Origin: Gnetum montanum
Taxonomy: Eukaryota; Streptophyta; Gnetopsida; Gnetales; Gnetaceae
Assembly: GCA_015680685.1 (NCBI GenBank)
Contig: MNCI01035648.1
Coordinates: 65,588 to 129,587 of the forward strand
DNA length: 64,000 bases
Reading direction: 5' to 3'
In this document: positions 42,661 to 54,094 of the stretch, in pieces
How positions within the stretch are numbered: position 1 is the stretch's first letter
Layout: every line of letters begins with the position of its first letter
The notes under the pieces: model-generated
Databases searched by the model: none
What the model was told of the DNA's origin: nothing
What the model saw: only the letters and a program-made list of their open reading frames with translations
Made by a program: the position numbers and the translations under genes

Positions 42661-42960
42661 AAGCCCCCTCATCTATCTTCAGGTGGCAGGGAACGAGCTA
42701 TGCAAAGCTCTTCTGGACTCGGGGTCAAGGATCAATTTGATCTCTCATGATATGTACAAGAATTGGAACTTTCCCCCGCTAAAGAAGAGCAACATCCGAC
42801 TCAAGTTAGCAGACCAGTCCATCACCATTCCCTTGGGTTTGGTGGAGGACATCGTGACCATCATTTGTGGGTGGTCCTATCCTACTGATTTTCTGGTCAT
42901 CCGTGTAGAGAACTGCAAGGGGAACTTCCCAATCATCATGGGAAGAGCCTGACTAAGCAC
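42661..42960 (+). pseudogene. Aspartic protease of element A
   Basis: Reads NELCKALLDSGSRINLISHD, with the active-site D-S-G, then LADQSITIPLGLVEDI and DFLVIRVENCKGNFPIIMGR. This is the plant Athila/Tat protease pattern (LxDxGASxNxM...). The triad and flap order are intact in this stretch, although the polyprotein is broken by neighbouring stops. Confidence 0.8.
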
Positions 42961-43399
42961 GGTGGACGCACGACTAGGACTTTGAGATCTGTCCCTGGAA
43001 ATTTCAAAGGAAAATCCTTTCGGGAAGATCAAGAAGAAGCACGTTCCATGCATTACGTACAATGACTCAGGGTGCAACTGTGTGCAGTAGTTATGGTCCT
43101 CTAAGCAGATATCCATTCAAGCATGTAGTCGATGTATCGAGGAATCACTTGTTCAACAGTGCCTATACGTAGTAACCACTAATCAAGAGGGCACCCAGTG
43201 GTTGACAGCTAATCCTACTAGCAACACACTATGCATGGAACCATTTGAGGGGCTAGTGCAAGCCTATGTTTAAAGCATAGATGAGATGGAAGAGGTTCAT
43301 CAACAAGTCTCCACTGTTGATGACCAAGATGACCAGGGGATGCTATAAATCCCTGAGAGCTTCAAACAAGAGCCCCTAGAGCTAAGGTCTTTACCGGCT

Positions 43400-44437
43400 C
43401 ACTTGGAATATGCATTCTTACAAAATGGCAAGCTGGTAATTATTAATGCCGCCCTTGCTCCTGAACAGAAAAAGAGATTGCTGAAGGTGATAAACAAATG
43501 GGTTGCTGCGTTTGCATGGTCACATCCTGAGTTGACTGGAGTTGATTCCAGGGTCTGCCAACATCGGATCTATCTTGACCCTTCCATGAAGCCATGATGA
43601 CAGCCATAAAGACGATTGAATCCCAAACTGAAGCAGATCATAAAAGATGAAATCGAACAATTGCTAAAGGCAGGATTTATCTATTCTATCGCAGATAGCG
43701 AATGGGTTAGCCCACTCGTTATTGTACCCAAGAAAGGTGGCAAGTGGAGGGTCTGTATTGATTTTTGGTTGCTCAATATGGTGACCTTTAAGGACCACTT
43801 CTCGCTCCCATTTGTGGACCAGGTGTTGGACACCATCGTAGGGCACCGTTACTACAGCTTTTTGGATGGTTATAGTGGTTATAACCAAATCCAAATAGCA
43901 CCAAAGGACCAGGCCAAAACAACGTTCACAAGTCCATGGGGGACTTTTGCATATAAAAAGATGCCCTTTGGCCTGTGCAATGCGCCTACTACGTTTCAAC
44001 GCCTTGTCCTAAGCATCTTCCAATAACAAATTGGCAATGGTGTAGAAGTCTTCATGGATGACTTCTCCACCTATGGGGCCACGTTTGAGCAAGCCTTGGA
44101 CTGCCTAGAGTAGGTTCTAAAAAGGTGTGTAGACACCAATCTGTAGCTCAATTGGCAAAAGAGCCATTTGATGGTCCAAGAGGGCATTGTGCTGGGGCAT
44201 CGCATCTCACAAACAAGGATCAACGTACATCTTGAAAAGATGAGGGTCATCCAAGGAATCACCCGTCAACCAGGTACCATCAAAGATGTTTGGTCATTCC
44301 TTGGACACACTGGTTACTATCGGCGTTTCATTGAGTACTTCTCGAAGATTGCCAAGCCATTGGTAGAACTTACAAAGAAGGACGCTCCGTTCATCTGGAC
44401 CAAGGAATGCGAGTCAGCATTCCAAGCACTGAAATAG
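43400..44437 (+). pseudogene. Reverse transcriptase of element A
   Basis: In order: IEQLLKAGFIYSIADSEWVS, VPKKGGKWRVCIDFWLLN, FLDGYSGYNQI, TFTSPWGTFAYKKMPFGLCN and the catalytic FMDDFS at 44055. The connection region GHRISQTRINV and FLGHTGYYRRFIEYFSKI follows. A normally Arg position in CIDFR reads W, fitting CGG to TGG. Stops lie at about 44025, 44110 and 44146. The domain would copy element RNA to DNA. Confidence 0.9.
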
Positions 44438-44850
44438 AAACTCGTAGAAGCTCCAGTTCTATGGGCACCTGATTGGTCTAGACCCTTTCACATTATGATG
44501 GATGCCTCCAACTATGTCTTGGGAGTCGTGCTTACATAGTGTGACGATCAGAAACTTCCATATTATATCCACTGTGCAAGTTGTAGCATTGTGGGTGCTC
44601 AGCTAAACTACATCACCATCAAAAAGGAGTTGATGGCGGTGGTGTTCGCCTTGGACAAATTCCGGCACTATGTGCTCGAATATAAGGTGTTTGTGCACAC
44701 GGACCACAGTGCCATCCGGTTCTTGATGAACAAACCAACAGTGAGCCCCTACATAATCCGGTGGCTAGTGATTCTTCAGGAGTTTGATCTTACCATGGTA
44801 GATTGGAAGGGGACAGAGAATGTGGTTGCTGACCACTAGTCTCGGTTGTG
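44438..44850 (+). pseudogene. RNase H of element A
   Basis: Reads FHIMMDASNYVLGVVL with the first catalytic Asp, KKELMAVVFALDKFRHYV with the Glu, VHTDHSAIRFLM with the second Asp, and ends FDLTMVDWKGTENVVADH, then a stop where LSRL usually starts. Order and residues fit Ty3 RNase H. Three in-frame stops are present. Confidence 0.85.
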
Positions 44851-44949
44851 ATGGGATGACGCAGAAGAGGAGGAGCCCTTATCCGACTAGTTTCTAGATG
44901 AACTCCTCTTCACAAGCGCAGTTGATCCTTAGGTACCCAAGGAATCCCC

Positions 44950-46297
44950 TTGGTTTAACTGCATTCTCACCTACCTCACAACCCATGAGCTGCCAAAGGA
45001 GTGGAACCATCGGCAGAAACAACAGTTCTCCATAAGGCCAAGAATTTCATGAAAATCAATGGCCACCTTTACAAGGTGTGCCCAGATGGCCTGGTTCGAT
45101 GGTGTGTCCTTGATGACGATACAGTGCGTGTCCTCCAAGATGCTCACGAGGGCCCTTGTGGGGGCCACTATGCTAGACACCGAACGACCATTAAAATCCT
45201 GGTTGCAGGGTATTACTCGCCTACACTTTTCAGGGATGCATAATGGTTTGCCTGCTCCTGCGAACAATGCCAAAAAGATGGTGGAATGTCGACACAGATG
45301 GAGGGACCTCAACAGTGGATCCAACCACTGGAGCCCTTCGACATCTGGGGTATTGACTTTATGGGGCCCATCACCCCCTTGCCAAACGGCAAGGCATACA
45401 TCATTGTAGCTGTGGACTACTATACAAAGTGGGCATAAGGTAGCCGTCATCGACTATTTTTCCAACACCGCTGCACGATTTGTCTAGCAACAAATTGTTA
45501 CCAGGTTTGGAGTGCCACGTGCACTCATTTCTAATAATGGGACTCACTTCATGGGTGTCACTTTTTAGAAATTCATGCAACGCTTAGGGGTAACACATAA
45601 ATTTACAATACCCTATCACCCCTAAGCCAATGGGCAAGCCGCAGTCACCAATAGGGAGATCACTAAGATCCTTACTCGGACCATCAGCAAATACAGGAGG
45701 GATTGGAGTACCAAACTCAACGATGCCCTATGGGCCTATCGCTCCACTTGGAAACTTCTTGTAGGGTACTCTCCCTATGAGTTAGTGTACGGAAAGTTGC
45801 CAACGCTTCCAATCCAAGCAGAACTCTGGACACTATCCACAACTAGTGACCTCGGCCTTGACCTACCGCTAGCACAACGTGAACGACTAATCAATTTAAG
45901 TGTGCTAGATGAGAATCGATTAGTGGCCTTGTCTTCAAATGAAATCCACAAGGCCTATAACAAGAAACAACATGATCTTAGGATTCGGAAGGTCACATTT
46001 AGATGTGGAGACAAGGTGTTGTATTGGAATCCCTCACATGTATCCCAACTGACCAAGTTTCAAACACTGTGGGAGGGACCTTATATTATCTCTAAAACCT
46101 TCCCATCCGGGGTCTTACTTATCCACAAACTTGAGGACCCCACCAGAACACAGTTAGTTAACTGCCAACAACTAAAACCTTTCTGTGAACTCCACTCAAC
46201 CAGTGCCACCACCTCGTCATCACCCAGTCAACCATGTTTCATTTTTCGTGTCTCCTCCTTTCCACCCAGTCGTAGGGGAGACCGTCATCCCTGCTAA
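44950..46297 (+). pseudogene. Integrase of element A
   Basis: The zinc-binding part reads HEGPCGGHYARHRTT, then CEQCQKDG (HHCC). The core starts GIDFMGPITPL and VAVDYYTKWA. After a frameshift near 45437 follow ISNNGTHFMG, where the second catalytic Asp is Asn, and NREITKILTRTISKYRRDW with the Glu. Then come YELVYGKLPTLPIQAE and the C-terminal VLYWNPSH...WEGPYIIS. A frameshift also lies between 44860 and 45000. Integrase would insert the cDNA; this copy is dead. Confidence 0.85.
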
Positions 46298-48180
46298 TCC
46301 ATTTCACTACACCCCTCACCATTTTGTCATTTTTTGTTTTTCACCATTGTTCATATGTTTGCACATTCTTTGAACATCTTTTCCTTTTCTTTAATTATTT
46401 TTCATTTCTTTGTGCCTGTTTCATTTTTCATGTAATTGCTAATACGTCGTCGTATTGTCTTTAGGCGTCTAGTGGGGTCAGTTTTCATATGATGGGTACT
46501 ATAATAGTCTTCCATGTTATCTGGCTCCTGCCATTGCATGGTTGTCCTTGGATTTTATGTTTGTTTCACTTCATAAACTCGGTAGTGAGTCCACGTCATT
46601 CACCCATTCACCATTCCATGGTTTTCCTTTTGTTGCGAACATGCAACCCCTTCACTTTACAATATTATAATTAATGTGTGACTTGTGTAGTTCCCAGACT
46701 CGGGGATGACCCACTGGTTGAATCGGGTGTGACTTCAAGGGGAATGCTTTATTCATCGTTCTGTTCTGTTCCCTAGGTTGCTGGTGTGCCCTTACGGATT
46801 TCCTACCACTCCAAGTTTCTCTCTCCACAGAAGCTTTTGGGCAGTTCGACCTTGCATGGTGTGGTCCTCAAAAAAAAAACATGAGGATTCAAAGCACACC
46901 CCTTGGTCGAATGCATGTGAACATGCATGGGTCTTTGCATGGTGTGGTTCCCCCTGACAAGCAAAAATAAAAAAATAAACAATCACTTCATGGGAATTCA
47001 AAGCACACTCTGTAGACCGCCTCTCACGGGCCACAAGCACTAGTTATGGGACTTCCTTGGTCCTCTCTAACTTCATCCCGTTTCACTTCCTTCTTCTCAC
47101 GGTTACTAGAGTGGTGGTTCTCTGTGGGGTTGTTCTTGCTTCCTTGGGGGATGGTCAAGACTTTGTCTATTGTTGCGATGTCACTGACTGCAGATGGTTT
47201 TGGGTCTGACCTTTAGAAAGGTTCTATCGGGTCACTTAACCACAATTGCACACAGGGTTTCATGTGACCGACAATCGGAATTTTCATTCTCTCCTCTCCC
47301 TCTGTTCCCACTTCTCTCCATACTCACCTCACTATCCTTTTTATGTTTTGTGGGTTTGTTGTGATTTCTGTAGGCTTCTCATGCCTTGGCGGGATCTCTT
47401 GGATTGGAGTCTTAACTGGCCAACACCAATTCTTGGCACCTGGGCCCACGGACCTTGGTGTTGAGGGTATGCTAGGGCTACAAAGGCTATTTCCTGCTAT
47501 GGGGAGGACCCACCTGCATATTCCTGGTCCCGCTTGTTAAGTCTCCCATCCTTTGGATTTCTTGGTTGATTCTTTTTTGTGTCTCATCGTTCGATTTCTT
47601 CTCCGCGGAGTTCTTTTCGAGCCTCGTTCTCCGTTTTTTGTCTCTTTTTCGTGCCTGATTACCTTCTTCATGTCCTCAACCATGATCGGGCCTCTAGCGT
47701 GCTTCAACTGTCCCAATTTGACTTTTCAAATTCATCATTTCGGGTTTTTTTTCCGGGTTGGTCAATGGGTGTACGACATTGCGTATACGGGGCCCCGTCG
47801 ATGTAGCGCCCAACCCCTATATATACCCCCACTGCACTTTGCAATTTTCATCTTTTGGAGCCCAATTGAGGGGAGTTTTTGTCATTTTTCCTGCCTGACC
47901 CTTCCCAACGCACCTACATTCCATCGCTTGTCTGCATCAACCTATCCTTGCCCTTTTAAGCAACTGGAGGTATGCTCGCGGTCATGGGGGGGTGGTGCCT
48001 TTATGTAATTAATTAATTGGTTAATTACGAAAACTTTGGCCCTAACCCATAACTTAACACTCTGGAAGACTTAACGATGTGCCTGTGCCAACAACATAAC
48101 TTGGTTAAATTGAGAAGGTATATACGGACCATATTAAGCTACTTATGAACAGTCTAACGGGCAGTTATGTTTGATTGCAA
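46298..48180 (+). other. Non-coding spacer between pol and ORF3 of element A
   Basis: About 1.9 kb, rich in pyrimidines (CTT/TTC) on the plus strand, with no credible ORF. Near its end it has a TATA-bearing segment (47770-47830). Element B has a corresponding but shorter stretch between gag and ORF3. Confidence 0.7.
47770..47830 (+). promoter_or_regulatory. Possible internal promoter upstream of ORF3, element A
   Basis: GTGTACGACATTGCGTATAC, GGGGCCCCGTCGATGTAGCG, then CCCCTATATATACCCCC. Paired GTAC/CGAC-type motifs followed by a TATA box repeat the layout of the LTR U3. It lies 355 bp before the ORF3 ATG. Promoter activity is an inference. Confidence 0.45.
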
Positions 48181-51030
48181 ATGGCACCCAAACCAAGGCA
48201 CCCAAGGGATGAAGGATCATCACAACCAAGGGACAAGCGCCCACACATGGGAAGGGGATGAGGTGTGTAACCGCCTATGCATGCGAAGGGCTCTCATGCA
48301 ACTGGGCCCTTTTGCGAAAGACCTGACGTGAAATCTGTTCATCAAATTCCCGAAGAGAAGATTCCCGATGAGCAATCGCTCAGGGATGAGACTCCTGGGA
48401 TAGCACCATGGCTTGAGGTCACCCTGACCCAAGCCTACCTTGATGCTATCACGCCGCGCTAGATGCAACGAATGGTCCTTCAAGTGCTAAATTTTGGACC
48501 ATTCCTCGAGAACGCACCAGAAGAAGTAAGGCTCCAACTGCAGAACTCTCCGATGTGGCCAATCATCACAACCAGTGGTGAATGGTACTTAGGAGAAACT
48601 TATCTCTTCTGGACGAATTAGCAACTAGGGTCTAGAGTAAGAATCAAAGACATTTATGTCTCTTACTCTTTAGAGGCAATAGCACAGGCTCTAGGGTTAC
48701 CCGAGACTGGGGCAGATGTGGTGGAAATTCCAAAGTAGGCCGATCCAAAGGTAAAGGTGAAATGGACCAAATGGTACTATGGGATAGAGCGCAAGGAATT
48801 TGGCTCTCTAACCACGGTGGAGAGAGTGTACTCAAAGATCGCGTCTTACCATCTAAACCCAACGGTAAGACCCAGTAAAATCACAGCTTTCTCCACTCGT
48901 GCATGTGCTGCCTTGAGTGGGAAATTCCCAATGATTCTTCCACAACTGTTGTTTTTAGAGATTGAAAAGAGGTTCGCTGAGAACGAACATGGAAGATGAG
49001 CTCTTCCCTTTCCCTGCCTAATTCAAAAGTTGTGCAAACGGACAGGGATAACATGATATTCCAATGATGTAATTCGGCGTGCCCCAATTGCCTCGTGGTA
49101 AGAGATGATGAAAGATAAAACTCCTGCCACCACACAGACAGAGGAGGAGCAGCAACCACCTCCACCACCTACACAAACAACGCAACTAGGCTCGTAAACC
49201 ATGGCAAAATACATTTGTGAGATCTAGGAAATGCTCTCAAGCCAGTAAGAGCAATCTGGTAGGACTGGTGGAGGAGAAGACCCTTCGGTCTATCATCCTA
49301 CCATGAGCCACCTGGATCAAGTGGCTCAATCAGTTAGCTTGCTTGAAAGGGTAGGGCTGATATTTTCCGCCACCCGAGCACAAGTTCCAACTAGAATAGA
49401 TCCAAGCATCTGAGAGGTAACAATGTCAACCCAACAGTTATTCCTTGAAATTTCAGGGAATGCTGCTACCTTCTCGATATGCTTGGAAGATGGTGAAGGG
49501 GCAACGATAATGGTGATGTAGCACCAGGGATAGGAAATTATAGTCGAAGTGGTTGTTGACACAATTACTACGGCTCTCAATGCATTGGCAGCACATGTAC
49601 TGAACATTCATGGACTACAAGATGTACAGGTGTCTGCCAGAAATTTGCATAGCAAGATTGATGTAGCCGAACACGAAGAGTTGTTGGACTAACTGGTGGG
49701 AATCGGGCAACTGCTCCCGGATGTCTTCGACCTTCCAGACAACATTATTGCAACCTAGTCGGAGCTGCTCTCAGCAAGGGGCAAGAGCCTCATTTTTGAG
49801 GGGCAACTTGACGCTACTCAAGCCGCTTGTCAGCGCTTGGCAATGGAGATAGCCCAATTAAGAGCTCAACTTGTTGATCCAGCCATCCTTGACCAAAAAA
49901 TCACCAGGGATGAAGCTTTTCAACAGCTTCAACTTAAACTACAGGTCATCAAGGATGTGCGAGAGACGCTGATCTTCGACAAGTCCATGGCAGATGCCCG
50001 AGCACATTGCTTAGACAAGGACTTGGTGGAGGTTCACCAGGAGAACGTGTGACTGACCGCGGAGGTTCATTGCCTGTGCAATGTTGGTGTAGAAAATGAA
50101 CATATGAAAAATTTTATCCACCAACAGCAGGAAGAACTAGCTAGGGTGAACGCTGACATAAGAAGGTTGGCTACTGAAAATCAAAATTTGTCAATGAAGA
50201 AGGTTCAGGCATTGCGACAGAAGTCTGCAATTGAAATTGTTGCTTGGAACAACGAGACCCTGAAATTTGAAAAAGTTAAAAATCATTACAGGGATCAAGT
50301 GGGATTGCAGAAGGAGGTAAATGAGAAGCATATTCAAGTTGCCAAAGCCAAGATGAACCAAGCGCTCCAGCAGCTCCGAGAGGGAGGCAATGTATGGCAA
50401 TCTATCTTCGATGGGTTGAACGCCTACAATAAAGCTGAAATTCACTTAAAAGAGCTGCAGATTAAGGAGATGACAGAATACATGGAGTTGGCCAACCTTC
50501 GATATGAAAACCTGGCTATGCTCACAGCCGAGAGATTAGAATTGGAAAAACAAGTGGCTGTCTCGTATTCTCTATACGAGGGAGAGTTCCAGGTGCACAA
50601 AGCAACAAAGCAGAAGCTGAAAATAGAAAACGCAGAACTCGAGGTCCTCTGCATAAGCTTTGAAGGACAACGTACAATCGCAAAGGACCTGGGTCATAGA
50701 ATGAATGACTACCAGTAGCTGCAGGCATCAATTCAAGTGTTTGACATCGAATGTAAGTAGTTTGCAGCCTGGTTTATCAACCTCAAAGAACTCTTCCTAG
50801 CGCTGCCATGTCCTTGGGAAGTTCCAGTTCTAGCACACATTGGAGTAGCTGCCTAGACTGTGAACGACCACAGAAGAAAACAAGAAAAGATGAGGGCTCT
50901 CTTGGAGGCTTTTCAGCTGCCTTCAAAAGTTGCAGCTACTGCGGGGCAATTGTCATCCATGTCGCCACCAACACATAGGCCAGAGATTGGAGAAGGTCTA
51001 TCAGAACCACCGCCCCCAGGGACGGTGTGA
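48181..51030 (+). pseudogene. ORF3 of element A: Transposase_32-like N-terminus plus long coiled coil
   Basis: One frame of 949 codons runs from ATG at 48181 (MAPKPRHPRDEG) to TGA at 51028-51030, with about 19 in-frame stops but no frameshift. Residues ~100-310 read WYLGETYLFW, RIKDIYVSYSLEAIAQALGL, VKWTKWYYGIERKEFG, YHLNPTVRPSKITAFSTRAC and LPFPAQFKKLCKRTGI. From memory this resembles the plant 'putative transposon protein' domain (Transposase_32) of Athila-type downstream ORFs. Residues ~520-850 are Gln/Glu/Lys/Leu-rich and look like a long coiled coil. The C-terminus has LFLALPCPWEVP. No signal peptide or membrane segment is seen, so it is not a typical envelope protein. Function unknown. 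Confidence 0.75.
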
Positions 51031-51278
51031 TCATCTCCAGCAATTTTGTGCATCATCCTACATAGCAGAGGCTCCAGGACCAACGAGGTGTTCAATTTTG
51101 TCTCTGAACACCGTCATTTTTGTAACTTGTCCTCCTCTGTAACCCAGGCACTTGGTCAAATTCATGTTGTGTCATGTGTGTGTCATGTATGTGTTTTAGT
51201 TATGTGTGTTGTAAATAAGAATCCATACCTTCCAAATTGTAAAGTAACTCATGGACAAGTTATGTGTGTTTTAGTTAT
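51031..51278 (+). other. 3' leader of element A before the truncated LTR
   Basis: Non-coding, with direct repeats of TGTGTTTTAGTTATGTG at 51190 and 51266. The polypurine tract and most of the 3' LTR that should follow are absent, so a deletion junction lies at or just before 51279. Confidence 0.6.
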
Positions 51279-51321
51279 GTGATTCGTATGGTTGGGTGTA
51301 GGGGTACCTAGCCACTCATCA
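51279..51321 (+). repeat. Truncated 3' LTR of element A (last 43 bp)
   Basis: GTGATTCGTATGGTTGGGTG, TAGGGGTACCTAGCCACTCA, TCA matches the end of the 5' LTR (40088-40130) with two transitions. The rest of the LTR is gone. Confidence 0.85.
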
Positions 51322-53020
51322 CTAAGCATTAAATTTTGACATTTTGGCAAGTTGACTTTGCTACCCAAAGATGAAATTTTTTCTAAGTTTAGGACTAACA
51401 CTAGCTTTAGTGTTAGTGTTAGCACCCATAACACCATGATTTGCTCCTCCATGGCACTACTTATCTACATTTTAAACTCAATATTAATTCCTTTGGCTCT
51501 CTAATGATTAATTAACATATATTACAAGGCACAAAATGTTAGTTTTAACTTGTTCAAATGCAATATTGGTAGTCAAGATTGAAAATTTTTCTAATTGTTG
51601 CAAGTGACATTGATGCTAACATCAGCATTGTTACTATGAAAATCATTGTAATTATATGCTCTTGTTAATCATCCTCGAGGCAACATCTGCTTTAGAGGTA
51701 ATTGAATCTCTTGTCAATCACTGTCAAGGCATTTTCTAGTTCAAGTTTAAGTCAAACAAGTATTGACTTGTCTAGGCCATTTGCTCTTAGCCGCCTTATA
51801 TATAAATTATATATAATCTAGTTTATGCAAACATTAGTTATTTCCAATGACTGTTTTTAATAGTATTTGGTTTTGAGTGTAGTATTACTATTAAAGTTTG
51901 TTTTATTCTATCATTATTGTTTTTGGAACTGTAATATTTCATTTAGTTGTTTATGCTTGATATTTTTTAAAACCCTTATTCAATGTATACTTAAGCATAA
52001 ATAGCCATAGCTAATATTGTTTACTGAAACTAAAATTCATTTATTAGTGTCCATAAACCCAGAGGATCTATTAGATAGCCAATTCATTCATGTCATGAAG
52101 AACAAAAATTGACTCAACAAAGTGGCTAATCACTAGAGGATGCATAAAAAAAATCATACAAATTGTTAGCAGTAATATTGTGTTTTTGCCTCAAATGATC
52201 AATCACATGACAACTAAGAAAGACATGCTACTCATCCTCATGGGTTTTGGATCCACATAATCAATATGTGTGCTTTTCCCTTGGCATGTGAATCCATCTT
52301 CCACTTTCAAATCTTAGATGATGTGAACTCAAACAAAGCCTATTGATAAAATAGCAAGCTTGAATTGGGATATTAGCCATAAGATACTGGACTAATGAAT
52401 CTAAAGAATTACCTCTAATATACTCCAAGTAGAAGTTTTTCTTTCCTTCAGCATTTGACCATAACCTTGCTAATACCTAATGTTTTACTAACTTCCAAAC
52501 ATGTTTAGGATTATTTTGCATCACCTTCGTTGAAATATTCCAAGTTTTAAGCCATTGTATTTCTTAAAAATACTAGCCCTGTTCTCTTTTACTTTTAAAG
52601 ACTTCTTAAGAAAAATTTGGATGCTCTAATTTCGAGAGTTTTTAAGTATATGCAATAAATTGACAGAGAGCTTCAACTTTTAGGGGAAGCAAATCACACT
52701 CCAAAAGCAACATGGAATAGGGTGTTTGAGCTTTTACTTGCAATTCATCTAATAAAAAACTCTTTTTCACCCTTTCAATATCTTATTAGTTTTTTGCATT
52801 GAGACCTGGTCCCCACACTGCACATCCATACAATACAGTTTGATAAATGATAGACTAGAAAATTTATTTTATGACTTACCAAGCCCATATTCCTAATGCC
52901 TTACATTTGTTTACAATTCATGTACTATTAATGGTATTCATTATAAAATTGAGAAATTACATCATATATAATAGTAGAAAATTTTGTAAATAATTTGTTT
53001 TATCCAAGTGATATGCTTTG
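51322..53020. other. Spacer between elements A and B with a LINE relic
   Basis: 51327-52035 is AT-rich and shows nothing recognised. 52040-52960 is a LINE 3' relic on the minus strand. Confidence 0.65.
52040..52960 (-). mobile_element. LINE 3' half relic, minus strand
   Basis: Collinear with 13720-14560: CATCCATACAATAC versus ACCCATACAACAC, AAGCCCATATTCC versus AAGCCCATAATCC, and GGATGTGAACTC-type text at 52315 and 13995. The shared 3' end AGAGGATCTATTAGATAG lies at 52060. Element B inserted about 60 bp further on, possibly into the same LINE. Confidence 0.6.
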
Positions 53021-53905
53021 TGATGAGTGGCAAGGTACCCCTACGCTCAACCATATGAATCATAAGCATCCATACACGATCTGATCGAATCTCACAGATG
53101 GAACTAGTTGTGGCATCTAGATTACTATGCTTTGATTGCAATTCGTTGTCTTCCCACTTGGACTAGTGGTAGTTGTGTCACGTATGATTTAGTCCATGGT
53201 GAGGCATATGATGTTGTTCCTAATTCTATGCTACTCCTGAGAATGGTAAAGAGATAAATTAATTTAAACTAATGGACAATAGAAAGTAAAAATCTAACTA
53301 GCCTACGTGCGATGAGTATCCACACTTAATTGTCTATACACGTCTTGGACTTTGTGAGACTACTTCTGGGATTGCCAAGTATACGTCACTAGTTGTGCCA
53401 AACGATACACTTCTGGATTACCAAGTATCTACACTTAAATGTTCATGATTAAGGTGCATGCAATGATTAACAAGAATAGTAAATAGCAATAAATGGAAAT
53501 ATTTAACTAAAGGAAGTAGCAAATAATTAATAATTAAAAGCAACAATAATCTAAGTGGATGCTGCAATGGTGGGAGTAATCTCGATCTTTATTACCAATC
53601 ATGAAATGTGTCCAAGTACAGCACACTCAAACAAAGGTGTTGTATGATTACAAACATCACACTACAAGCATGCATTGGGAATAACAAATATTAAAGAGAA
53701 GAAACTGAAAACTAAAACTATCTCCTACATGTTACTGACTATTTACTACTACCATCCGAGCACCCAAGTGTCATATTTATACGCAAACCCATACGAGGCA
53801 ACATCGGGTATCCAATGTTGCTTATTGGCTTCGATATCGAGTACATGACGCTAGGGCTCTGACATCACGTATTCAACATTGGGGCCTTACAATGATAACT
53901 CATCA
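53021..53905 (-). repeat. 3' LTR of element B
   Basis: Starts TGATGAGTGGCAAGG and ends GATAACTCATCA on the plus strand. TATA at 53781-53774 on the minus strand. It carries the motif GATATCGAGTACATGACGC (53833-53851). It differs from its partner mainly by transitions. Confidence 0.9.
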
Positions 53906-54094
53906 TACCTCCATGGCTAAATGAAAACTCATCCTTAAGTTAAACAAAATGAGGAACAAGTTCTTTACAAAATATTGGGCAAGTATGAAATTATTAACTA
54001 ACTCAAACAATGAGTAAAATAATCGACTCTTTGCATGCCATAGTGGTGCAATACAAAAATAGGATACATTATTACAAAATCAAAATTGGAAAGC

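Larger units (their letters stand above)
39231..51321 (+). mobile_element. Element A: Tat/Athila-like Ty3 LTR retrotransposon, 12.1 kb
   Basis: A 5' LTR (39231-40130) is followed by a primer site, gag, protease, RT, RNase H and integrase in one main frame. A long non-coding stretch, a separate ORF3 (48181-51030) and the last 43 bp of a 3' LTR, ending CTCATCA, follow. The five bases before are CCAAG and the five after are CTAAG, a target duplication with one C-to-T change. RT carries FMDDFS, and the primer site TTGGCGTCGTTGCCGGGGAC is of the Athila/Tat type. Missing 3' LTR sequence, many stops and two frameshifts make it inactive. Confidence 0.88.

Noticed and set aside
48181-51030. ORF3 as a retroviral-type envelope gene
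   Set aside because: It lies where Athila env-like ORFs lie, but shows no signal peptide, cleavage site or membrane segment, and its body is a coiled coil.
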